A stretch of 64,000 nucleotides of DNA from Pseudomonadota bacterium. GTDB lineage: Bacteria > Pseudomonadota > Alphaproteobacteria > Rhizobiales > Tepidamorphaceae. The translations under genes were made by a program, and so were the position numbers. The notes under the pieces were generated by a model that was not told the origin of the DNA, did not search any database, and worked only from the letters and a program-made list of their open reading frames with translations. Below are positions 35,183 through 42,355 of this stretch, piece by piece (position 1 is the first letter of the stretch; each line of letters begins with the position of its first letter). Location of the stretch: positions 94,689 to 158,688 of the forward strand of contig JAEWYT010000196.1 in the NCBI GenBank assembly GCA_023458595.1. Direction: 5' to 3'.

Positions 35183-35968
35183 TCACGGGTCGTGCGCCGT
35201 TGCGGCAGCAAGGATCGAGATCCCGAAGAATATCCAGTCGTTCAGGATGTGAGTGCCCGCCGAGACCAACAGGTTCTTGGTCATCAAATAGGGAAGCAGC
35301 AGCACGATCCGGGCCACACCGACGCCCATTAGCGTCTGGAGCACGTTCCAGTGGTAGGTCGGAAGGTGTTCGGCAGCGAACAACAGCGCCACGATCAAGG
35401 TCGCGATTGCGATAGCGGTTTTGCGGCCGATGCCACCCCGCCCGCAAAGCCAGTACATGAGTGCCAGGAACGGCAGGGTCGACATGACCTCTTCGCCGAA
35501 GAGCTGGATTCCCGTCAATGCGAAGAAGGCCAGGCGGTCGCTGCCCGCCATATGGCCGACGCCGGCGATCGCGGAGTTCGCGGTCGTGTCCATCACCCTC
35601 ACCGTGATCTGGCCGACGAGCAGGGTGACCGCGATGTTCAGCAGGGCAAATCCGATCATCCACAGGGCATCGACGCCTCTCAGCGGTCGGAACAGCGCCC
35701 TCCAGTGCCCACCCGCCACGATAGCGAGGGCGGCCAGGGGAATTGCCGAGTATAGGAACGCCAACAAGAACCGCGCGGGCAGCCCGCTCGCAAATCGCGG
35801 CCCCTGGGTGAGCACAAAGAAGCCTACGGCAACGCCGATCAGCACCAGCAGCCAGCCGCCGGTCGGGATCTCTACCGGGCGGCCGCGGTAGTAGGGAAAG
35901 TCGTCGCCCGGCCGCTCGAGCCAGTTGTGCCGCTCCGTGTCGGCAGGTAACGACGGCACACCGCTCAT
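35183..35968 (-). CDS. CPBP-family intramembrane protease homologue
   Basis: Membrane protein of 261 residues with about seven hydrophobic segments and the Abi/CPBP motif set: GEEVMSTLPFLAL (paired Glu, motif 1), AAEHLPTYHWN (motif 2 His) and GTHILND (motif 3 His). In typical members an Arg follows the Glu pair at EExxxR; here it is leucine. Family members include type II CAAX prenyl endopeptidases and bacteriocin-immunity proteins. The gene is 28 bases upstream of the M13 peptidase and probably co-transcribed. Its substrate is unknown. Confidence 0.82.
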   Translation of the reverse strand: MSGVPSLPADTERHNWLERPGDDFPYYRGRPVEIPTGGWLLVLIGVAVGFFVLTQGPRFASGLPARFLLAFLYSAIPLAALAIVAGGHWRALFRPLRGVDALWMIGFALLNIAVTLLVGQITVRVMDTTANSAIAGVGHMAGSDRLAFFALTGIQLFGEEVMSTLPFLALMYWLCGRGGIGRKTAIAIATLIVALLFAAEHLPTYHWNVLQTLMGVGVARIVLLLPYLMTKNLLVSAGTHILNDWIFFGISILAAATAHDP

Positions 35969-36037
35969 TCGGATACCTCGTTGGAGTCCGCACGCGCGCC
36001 CGACCGGAAACCGGCGGCAGGCGCAAGCGCGCCCGCG

Positions 36038-36874
36038 CTATCGGAACCGCACCAGGCCGCCCTTGCCTCCGGCGCTGAAGGTCAACAGGCTGTCCTTGAG
36101 GATGGCGCTGCCGGTCGCGCCGTTCGTACAGTGGATAGTCGTGCTCATCGAGCTGCGGCTGCCGGGCATTTCATCGAACGAGCCGGTGCAGACGAAGCCG
36201 TCCGTGGTCGCGTTCAGAATCAGTGCGTAGCTACGGCCGTTCTTCGAGGTTATCTGGCCGATCAACGGCCCCCCGAGGGTGACGTTGCCGACACCGCTCA
36301 TACTGAATGAGCCTCCGCCGCCTTCCGCCGTGCTGCCGCCCTGCTCGCGCAGATATCGCGCAACCGCATCGTCGGAATGACCGCGTTGAGAGGTCAAACA
36401 GCTTTCGCCGGACTGAATCCTCTTGCCGCGCGGGTTGTACAGCATTGTGCACCCCGAGGCCCAGCGGACCTCGATCTCTCCGGTGCTGCGCACCGCAAGT
36501 TCGGGCGTCGTAGTGCCGCCGCTGCCGCCGCCTACCGTGCCGCCGCCGCCGGTCTCGCGCAGGTAGTGGCCGCTCACCCAGCCGCGGATGCGCCCGTCGC
36601 GGGTCTCGACCTCGCACCAGCGGGTACTGCCGTTCGTTCGGCAACCGAGATTACGAAAGACCTGGCCGTTTTGCGCACGCGCGATTACGGCGTTCCCCGT
36701 GCCGGGCCCGTCTCGCACGTTCAGCGTGTCACCGGCCGGCACGCCGGCCACGATCCAGAAGTCGGGGCCGTCGGCGGTCGCGAAGCTCTCCCTCGCCGTG
36801 ACTTGAATCACCAACGCGACCGCTGCGATCCAGAACGCCGACGTCGCCATCCTGCGAACGGAATGCATGTTCAT
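36038..36874 (-). CDS. Exported SH3-domain protein
   Basis: Protein of 278 residues with a signal peptide (hydrophobic FWIAAVALVIQVTA). A bacterial SH3 domain spans about residues 40-107, with DTLNVRDGPGTGNAVIARAQ and GRIRGWVSGHYLRE. A glycine-rich linker (GGGGTVGGGSGGTTTP) leads to a cysteine-containing segment and a C-terminal beta-rich domain. Bacterial SH3 domains often bind peptidoglycan peptides, so a cell-wall location is plausible. It is separated by 69 bases from the CPBP gene and transcribed the same way. Confidence 0.78.
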   Translation of the reverse strand: MNMHSVRRMATSAFWIAAVALVIQVTARESFATADGPDFWIVAGVPAGDTLNVRDGPGTGNAVIARAQNGQVFRNLGCRTNGSTRWCEVETRDGRIRGWVSGHYLRETGGGGTVGGGSGGTTTPELAVRSTGEIEVRWASGCTMLYNPRGKRIQSGESCLTSQRGHSDDAVARYLREQGGSTAEGGGGSFSMSGVGNVTLGGPLIGQITSKNGRSYALILNATTDGFVCTGSFDEMPGSRSSMSTTIHCTNGATGSAILKDSLLTFSAGGKGGLVRFR

Positions 36875-37107
36875 GGTCTCGCTCCACTCGTCGCCCCTCG
36901 CCGAACCAACACTAGGCCGAGGTGAAATTCCGGCAATCCGGATTGCGAGCGTGATCTGTCCGAATTGCGCAGTACGAGCGCCTAAAACCGCGCGCCGAGG
37001 CGAATATCAACATCGGCTTCATTGACGGCCTCCGTTTCCGACAGCACAATTGTTTAACGGCTAAGTTCGGCTTGATCTGAAACGCAGCGATCATCGTCGC
37101 GGTCAGG

Positions 37108-38073
37108 ATGGTCAGGATCATGCGACTGACGACGCGAGACTGTTCCCGGCGCAGCGCGAGGGCCGATTGGCAGCCCCCGCACCTGTTCAGTCACGTCGAG
37201 CGGTTCGACTTCACGAACCGTCGCGAACATCTGGTCGTCCGTTCGCTCCCCGTTGGCCCGCGTAGGTTTCAGGTCGTCGAAATCACGTCCTCCGGCCATG
37301 AGTCGATGACTGTGGAGTTCAGCCGGACCGCGATCGTCTTCCCGACGTCGGGGGTGTTCCGATGCACGGTCGGCAACACGAAGCTTCAGGCGGCGCGCGG
37401 CGACGTCGCGATGTTCGGACCTATACGGCGCAAGACGACGGTCGATCCGGACGGAACAGGAATCTATAGATCCCTGTCGATCATTTTGCCCGGCTCAACC
37501 GACCATGGGATTTATGGAACGCACCCGAGCAGCGGGCTCGCCGACAAGGAATGGACGCTTCGGCGGGAAGCAAGAGCCTCGGCTCCCCTTGTCGCTTTTC
37601 TCGAGTACATGTTCGCGGATCTCGCATCCGATGCGCCGGCGCTCGCATCGAGCCGCGCATTCGCCGCCGCCGAGATTCTATTGAGCGAATATCTCGGCCA
37701 GCTCTTGCCGGGTCAGGTTCTGCAGGACATCGACAACACGGCGAGGTCAAAGAAGCTGGTGAATGTGGCGCGCGAATTCATGGTCGCGCACTATGCCGAC
37801 CCGATTTCGGTTCCGGACATCGCCAAGGCCTGCGACGCAGGTGTCCGGAATTTGCAGGCGAGTTTCAAGTCGGTCGTCGGTCTGTCGCCGCGCCAGGTTC
37901 TGACTTCAATCAGGCTGGAGCGTGCTCGGAACGTACTCGAGCGTGCGGCCGATGGAGCCTCGGTCGCCGACGCGGCCTTGGGCGCCGGCTTCTTCCATCT
38001 TGGCCGTTTTTCGAGGGCGTACCGCGACGCCTATGGCGAGTTGCCGTCCGAAACCTTGCGCAAGTCCAGATGA
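37108..38073 (+). CDS. AraC-family transcriptional regulator
   Basis: Regulator of 321 residues with a C-terminal double helix-turn-helix of about 100 residues: ISVPDIAKACDAGVRNLQASFK for the first helix pair, and ASVADAALGAGFFHLGRFSRAY for the second, which includes the family signature. The N-terminal part (about 40-200) looks like the AraC-ligand-binding-type domain of the NimR/FeaR type. It is divergent from the SH3-protein gene over a 233-bp gap and may control either side. The likely start GTG or an internal ATG cannot be settled by eye. Confidence 0.88.
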   Translation: MVRIMRLTTRDCSRRSARADWQPPHLFSHVERFDFTNRREHLVVRSLPVGPRRFQVVEITSSGHESMTVEFSRTAIVFPTSGVFRCTVGNTKLQAARGDVAMFGPIRRKTTVDPDGTGIYRSLSIILPGSTDHGIYGTHPSSGLADKEWTLRREARASAPLVAFLEYMFADLASDAPALASSRAFAAAEILLSEYLGQLLPGQVLQDIDNTARSKKLVNVAREFMVAHYADPISVPDIAKACDAGVRNLQASFKSVVGLSPRQVLTSIRLERARNVLERAADGASVADAALGAGFFHLGRFSRAYRDAYGELPSETLRKSR

Positions 38074-38195
38074 GATTGCAATCGGTCGCGACACCAAAGT
38101 GGAGGTCGGCAGGTCGAGCGATGTTTCGGGACCGGACCGATTGGGCTGTGCCCGAGCGACATGCAGAGAGTTCATTTCGAGGGAGGAGACCACCG

Positions 38196-38741
38196 ATGAA
38201 GAGACCGTTTGTCATAGCCTTCACCGCGATAGCACTCGCCGGATGCCAGGGCGACACGACCGGCACGTCGCCTGTGGCGACGGCGACGAATACCGCGGAC
38301 CTGTCCGATCTGGTCGGTGCCAGGGGCTCGTCGGGGGAGATGGCGCTGCAGTCGCGCGGCTATGAGCTTGCCCGCACCCAGGGACTGACCGCCTTCTGGT
38401 GGAATAGCGCGTCGGGTAACTGCGCCCGCGTGGTCACCGGCGAAGGGCGCTATCAATCGGTCGATACCGTTGCGGCGGCGGAGTGCGGCAAGTCGGGCGG
38501 CACATCGGCCACGGCGACGACCGCCGTCGGCGGGCCGCCGCCGGATATCGCGGACATGGTCGGCGCCAAGGGCGGCCAGGCGGAGATGGGGCTCGGTTCA
38601 CGTGGTTACCAGCTTGCCCGAACACAGGGTCTGACCGCCTTCTGGTGGAACGCATCGACTGGCGTCTGCGCGCAGATCGTGACTGCGGACGGCCGCTACA
38701 AGTCGATCAATTCCGTCGCACCGAGCAATTGCGGCACATAG
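38196..38741 (+). CDS. Lipoprotein with a tandem-duplicated domain
   Basis: Protein of 181 residues preceded by a strong GGGAGGAG ribosome-binding site. The lipobox IALAGC places the lipidated cysteine at residue 17. Two repeats of about 65 residues follow (roughly 34-98 and 113-178). Each carries a version of LARTQGLTAFWWN, a central cysteine (GNCARVV / GVCAQIV), RYQSVDTV or RYKSINSV, and a closing CG. The two cysteines in each repeat probably form a disulphide. Function is unknown. It lies 122 bases after the AraC gene on the same strand. Confidence 0.78.
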   Translation: MKRPFVIAFTAIALAGCQGDTTGTSPVATATNTADLSDLVGARGSSGEMALQSRGYELARTQGLTAFWWNSASGNCARVVTGEGRYQSVDTVAAAECGKSGGTSATATTAVGGPPPDIADMVGAKGGQAEMGLGSRGYQLARTQGLTAFWWNASTGVCAQIVTADGRYKSINSVAPSNCGT

Positions 38742-38821
38742 CGCCGGGCTGACCTGTTCCCCCGAATTGCCCGCGTTTTGAGGTTGGCGTGCTTCCCTGA
38801 TTGAGCTTGCCCCACCCTTGG

Positions 38822-38852
38822 ATCGCCCCGAGCGGGGGTTCTCCGGGGCGAT
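38822..38852. terminator. Stem-loop between convergent genes, possible terminator
   Basis: Perfect 9-bp arms ATCGCCCCG (38822-38830) and CGGGGCGAT (38844-38852) with a 13-base loop lie between the converging lipoprotein and L,D-transpeptidase genes. There is no T-tract, so an intrinsic terminator role is only likely from position. Confidence 0.4.
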
Positions 38853-38870
38853 ACTCCCGGGGCGATACTC
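38843..38870. repeat. Tandem 14-bp repeat
   Basis: Two perfect adjoining copies of CCGGGGCGATACTC (38843-38856 and 38857-38870), followed by a partial third copy ending GGCGATACC. It overlaps the right arm of the stem-loop. Copy number could vary by slippage. Confidence 0.8.
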
Positions 38871-39001
38871 ATCGCGGCGATACCGTTTCCGAGCGGTTCA
38901 GGAGCGCGATCGGGGACTTGTTGCCGGTGGCGCCGCGGGGTCGCATTTCTCGGGCTGCCCGCCGGGTGGGCGCGGGGCGGACCGGCGACCGACGCCGCCG
39001 C

Positions 39002-39688
39002 CTATGCCGGCAGGATGACGACGTTCGTGTCGACCGGCGAGCGCGAATAGAGGTGGATCATGTCCTGGCTGAGAAGGCCGATACAGCCACTCGACACGCC
39101 TTCGCCGATCGTCTGGGGGAAGACGGTGCTGTAGATCGTGCAGAGCGTGTATTTGCCGTCCTGGTAGAGGTAGAGGACGCGGGCGCCGAGCGGATTGTCG
39201 AGGCCGGGCTGCATGCCGCCGGCATACTTCTTGAGCTCGGGATCGCGCCCGATCTGATCCGGCGTCGGCGTCCAGATCGGCCATTCGGCCTTGCGCCCGA
39301 CATAGGCGTTGCCGTTCCACAGAAACTCTGGACGGGGGACGTTGGCGCCATACCGGGTGGCATAGCCGTCCTCCTCGATGCGGTAAACGTAGTAATTGCC
39401 GGGGTCGATGACGATCGTGCCGGGCGCTTCGTCGGTCTCGTAGCGCATCGTCCGGCGATAGTATTTGGGATCGATCCTGTCGAGATCGACCGCGGGGATC
39501 GGAAACTGCTCGTCGGGCACCGGTCCATAGGCCAATGCCGCCTCGGCGCGGGTCATGCCGCCGGAGGTCGAGCAACCGGCCAGCCCCATCGCGCACAGAC
39601 CGGCGGATCCGGCCAGAAACGACCGGCGGCTGAGAAGCCCCGACCGCGGCCCGGGCAGATCCAACTCATCAATATGTCCCGCCGACAT
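39002..39688 (-). CDS. YkuD-domain (L,D-transpeptidase) lipoprotein with a degenerate active site
   Basis: Protein of 228 residues from the ATG at 39688, with a twin-arginine and lipobox leader (SRRSFLAGSAG then LAGC). The YkuD domain covers about residues 90-228 (IDPGNYYVYRIEEDG, RYGANVPRP, LGARVLYLYQDG). The nucleophile Cys202 is present in SSGCIG. The histidine normally found 16 residues earlier in HGTNEPWTIG is Tyr186 (YSTVFPQTIG), and the Arg two residues after the Cys is Gly204. The usual catalytic His is therefore missing. It may be a non-catalytic wall-binding protein or a decaying copy. Confidence 0.85.
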   Translation of the reverse strand: MSAGHIDELDLPGPRSGLLSRRSFLAGSAGLCAMGLAGCSTSGGMTRAEAALAYGPVPDEQFPIPAVDLDRIDPKYYRRTMRYETDEAPGTIVIDPGNYYVYRIEEDGYATRYGANVPRPEFLWNGNAYVGRKAEWPIWTPTPDQIGRDPELKKYAGGMQPGLDNPLGARVLYLYQDGKYTLCTIYSTVFPQTIGEGVSSGCIGLLSQDMIHLYSRSPVDTNVVILPA

Positions 39689-39694
39689 CGGCAA

Positions 39695-40327
39695 TCCCGC
39701 CTTTCAGGATCACAATTCTCGTAACCCCATGACCTGTTGCCCGACGTGCGGACATTCCAGCATCCAGAGCCGGCTGAGAATTATTACGTTCCGAACCACC
39801 GATCAAGCCCGGCCCTGAGCGCCACACAATGGAAATGTCCGCGACCGGGATCAGCGCATCGCAATTCAATCGGCTGCTTCGTCCGCCTTGCTGCCGTTGA
39901 TGCGAAGTGCAACGAACGACCATTTCCGACCCACGTCAGAGGCTTAGCATCGCTCCGGCAAGACAGCCGAACTCGAAACTGGGCCGCCAGCGGCCGGCGA
40001 GAGCCGGCCTCGGTTCGAGCCCGCAGATGGTCAACAGGTGCACGTCAAACAACGGTTGTCTCACGGAAGATCTTCCGGCGGCGTCGACGCGGTGGAGAAA
40101 CGTTCGGAGTCGAGCGCTGGCGGAGCAGTAAGAACCGGGTTCCCACGTTCTCTGGCCGGGCCGACCGGGAAAAGCGCCGCAAATCCAGATCGAATCCGCC
40201 GCGGAGGACGGGACAGGCTTCACGCTTGGAAATGATGGCGATCTTTCTGGATGAAGGATCCATTTGTCTGTAGGCGGCACGCCTGCCGAGAACTATTGGT
40301 GCTTGCACCGAACCCTGGGTTGATCGC
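39695..40327. other. Long intergenic region without a recognisable gene
   Basis: About 630 bases between the L,D-transpeptidase homologue and the flavoprotein gene. One open frame of 178 codons (39737-40273, plus strand) is arginine-rich and without motifs; I regard it as chance. No hairpin, repeat or RNA gene is clear. It marks the downstream end of the long minus-strand catabolic operon. Confidence 0.5.
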
Positions 40328-41737
40328 CTAGCCCGACAGTCCGGCCGAAGTCGCGGCGATTCGGCCCGCGATCGAGCCGAGCCCAATGGCCGTTAGCAGG
40401 CCGTTGCCGGAGAGATAGCCTTCGATCCGGCTGCCCGACACGCTGCACGCCGCGCCGCCGCCGGCGAAAAAGTTGACGAACGGGGTACCGTCGGTCCGGA
40501 GGACGCGGGCGGATCGGTCGATGGCGAGCCCGCCCTGGGTGTGGAACAGTGCGCCGGTCACCCTGACCGCATAGTAGGGCGGCTCCAACGAGGGCTTTCT
40601 CGTGAAATCCCGCCCGTAGGGGTCCTGTTCTTCACCGCGATGAAAACCCTCGACTGTGGCAAGCGTCTCGTCCAGGGCCGCAGGCGGTACCTTCATCCGC
40701 GATGAGAGTGCCGCCGCCGTGTCGGCGCTCAGGATCGCCCCGGCCTTGTCCGCTTCCTGATAGTCCGGGAAGGTGAGGCCGAGTTTGTGCAACCGCTCGT
40801 CATAGACGTCCCATGCGATACCGCCCGGCTGCCGCAACACATCGATGGCCTGCTCGGAATAGCCGCGATGCTCATTAGAGAAGCGCTCGCCCTTCGCATT
40901 GATCTGGATGCCGCCCTCCATCATCAGCGCCCAGGTGATCAGGATCCCGTGCGGATGGGCGAGCGAGCCGTGGCCCTGACAGGCGCCCATATGCCGGGTC
41001 GCCGCGCCTAGCCCCTCGCCCCACAGCACGGCATCGCCCTCGTTGCCGGGATGACCGTAGTAGAGTGCGTCCGCCATCCGGGGGATGTGCTGCCGCACCA
41101 GATCACGGTTCCCGCCATAGCCGTTGCAGGCAAGTATCAGCGCGCCGCAGCCGATCCTCTCCGTTGTCCCGTCAGGGCGTTCGATCCCGATGCCGGCAAT
41201 GATTCCGTCCTGCCCGACGAAGAGCGTCGTCGCGTGCGCGTCCGTCACGATCGGGATCCCCACCGCCTCGACGGCCGACGACAGCCGGGCCATCAGTCCT
41301 GCGCCGGTCTTCTCCGGCACGGCGTGCATCCGGTGGACGGAGTGTCCGGGGTAGAGGAAGTCGGTCAGCACCAGCCATTCGAGGCCGTGGCAGTCGGCGA
41401 GCCATTCGAGCGCCGGGCCGATTTCCGCCGCCACGGCTTGGACGACGGCCGAGTCGGCCTCGTTCTGGGCCTTCTTCTGGATGTCGGCAGCGAATAGATC
41501 CGCCGAATCTGAAATACCAAGCGCCTGCTGGAACCGCGTTCCCGCCGCCGGGATGAAGCCCGACGACATGGAGGTCGATCCGGATGGGCTATGATCGCGC
41601 TCGACAACGATGACATCGGCGCCCGCATCGGCCGCACGCAACGCGGCAACTAGGCCGCAGGCGCCTGAACCGATGATCAAAACGTCGCAGGACGTCTCGA
41701 AGGAAATTCCGTCGACATTTTCGATGCGCGGCGCCAA
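40328..41737 (-). CDS. FAD-dependent oxidoreductase, fumarate reductase/3-ketosteroid dehydrogenase type
   Basis: Flavoprotein of 469 residues. The N-terminal dinucleotide-binding motif is DVLIIGSGACGLVAALRAAD, followed by VIVVERDHSPSGSTSMSSG, where the GGST-like turn binds FAD. The C-terminal return to the FAD domain includes GGLAIDRSARVL and the ending YLSGNGLLTAIGLGSIAG. Relatives reduce or introduce carbon-carbon double bonds in carboxylic acids (fumarate, urocanate, tricarballylate). It has no leader. It is the last gene of the liv-hydratase-hyu operon, four bases after the isochorismatase-like gene, and may act on an unsaturated acid in that pathway. Confidence 0.85.
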   Translation of the reverse strand: MAPRIENVDGISFETSCDVLIIGSGACGLVAALRAADAGADVIVVERDHSPSGSTSMSSGFIPAAGTRFQQALGISDSADLFAADIQKKAQNEADSAVVQAVAAEIGPALEWLADCHGLEWLVLTDFLYPGHSVHRMHAVPEKTGAGLMARLSSAVEAVGIPIVTDAHATTLFVGQDGIIAGIGIERPDGTTERIGCGALILACNGYGGNRDLVRQHIPRMADALYYGHPGNEGDAVLWGEGLGAATRHMGACQGHGSLAHPHGILITWALMMEGGIQINAKGERFSNEHRGYSEQAIDVLRQPGGIAWDVYDERLHKLGLTFPDYQEADKAGAILSADTAAALSSRMKVPPAALDETLATVEGFHRGEEQDPYGRDFTRKPSLEPPYYAVRVTGALFHTQGGLAIDRSARVLRTDGTPFVNFFAGGGAACSVSGSRIEGYLSGNGLLTAIGLGSIAGRIAATSAGLSG

Positions 41738-41740
41738 GGC

Positions 41741-42355
41741 TCAAGCCTCTTCGATGAGGCGGCCGGCCCCGGCGCAGCTACGGACAGACACGATGCTCGA
41801 TAGATCGGCGAGCGCCGTGCGGTGCACCTCGTCGCGGAACGCACCGCAGCCATCCGACAGCACCGTGACGTTGAAGTCGCGCACGTGGGCGTCACGCACG
41901 GTCGAGGCGACCCCGCCGTTCGTGACGATCCCGCAGACGAGAAGGGTCTCGATACCGGCGCGCCGCAGGACGTATTCGAGCCGGCTCATATAGAAGGCCG
42001 AATAGGCGATCTTCTCGACCGTCAGGTCGGCCGGCTGCAGGGTATCGACGAGCCGGTGACCCCAGGCGCCCGGCTCGAAATCACCCTTGGCGAGGAACGG
42101 TCGCAGCGTCTTCAGATGCGGCGAAATGAGGGGCTCTCCCCCCTTGCCGGGCACCAGCGTGAACTGCGTCGACACGATCCAGCCGCCCTTTGCGCGCAGC
42201 GCGTCGGCGACGGGCTTGATTCTCTCGGGCAGCGCCGCGATCTCGCCCGCCGTCCGGCCGGCGCGGCCATAGGCGCCGTCGGGATGAAGGAAGTCGTTCT
42301 GCAGGTCGACGATCAGCAGACCGGTGCGTGCGGCGTCGAACGGGACATCAGCCAT
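41741..42355 (-). CDS. Isochorismatase-fold hydrolase lacking the nucleophilic cysteine
   Basis: Protein of 204 residues from the ATG at 42355, overlapping the hyuA stop by eight bases. The fold markers are GLLIVDLQNDFLHPDG (Asp17) and VEKIAYSAFY with the catalytic-type Lys. The third member of the triad, a cysteine in the T-N-x-C-V motif of amide hydrolases, is replaced: the sequence reads GIVTNGGVAST with Gly148 at the Cys position. It could have the non-cysteine isochorismatase-type chemistry or be inactive as an amidase. The context would otherwise suggest a maleamate- or carbamoyl-type amidohydrolase. Confidence 0.8.
   Translation of the reverse strand: MADVPFDAARTGLLIVDLQNDFLHPDGAYGRAGRTAGEIAALPERIKPVADALRAKGGWIVSTQFTLVPGKGGEPLISPHLKTLRPFLAKGDFEPGAWGHRLVDTLQPADLTVEKIAYSAFYMSRLEYVLRRAGIETLLVCGIVTNGGVASTVRDAHVRDFNVTVLSDGCGAFRDEVHRTALADLSSIVSVRSCAGAGRLIEEA

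Noticed and set aside
38596..38612. Another CACGTG-containing sequence resembling parS
   Set aside because: It lies inside the lipoprotein gene and its flanks (GGTT and GTTA) do not complete the 14-bp palindrome.
39737..40273. 178-codon frame in the gap between the L,D-transpeptidase homologue and the flavoprotein
   Set aside because: Arginine-rich, low complexity, no ribosome-binding site and no family motif. Treated as chance.
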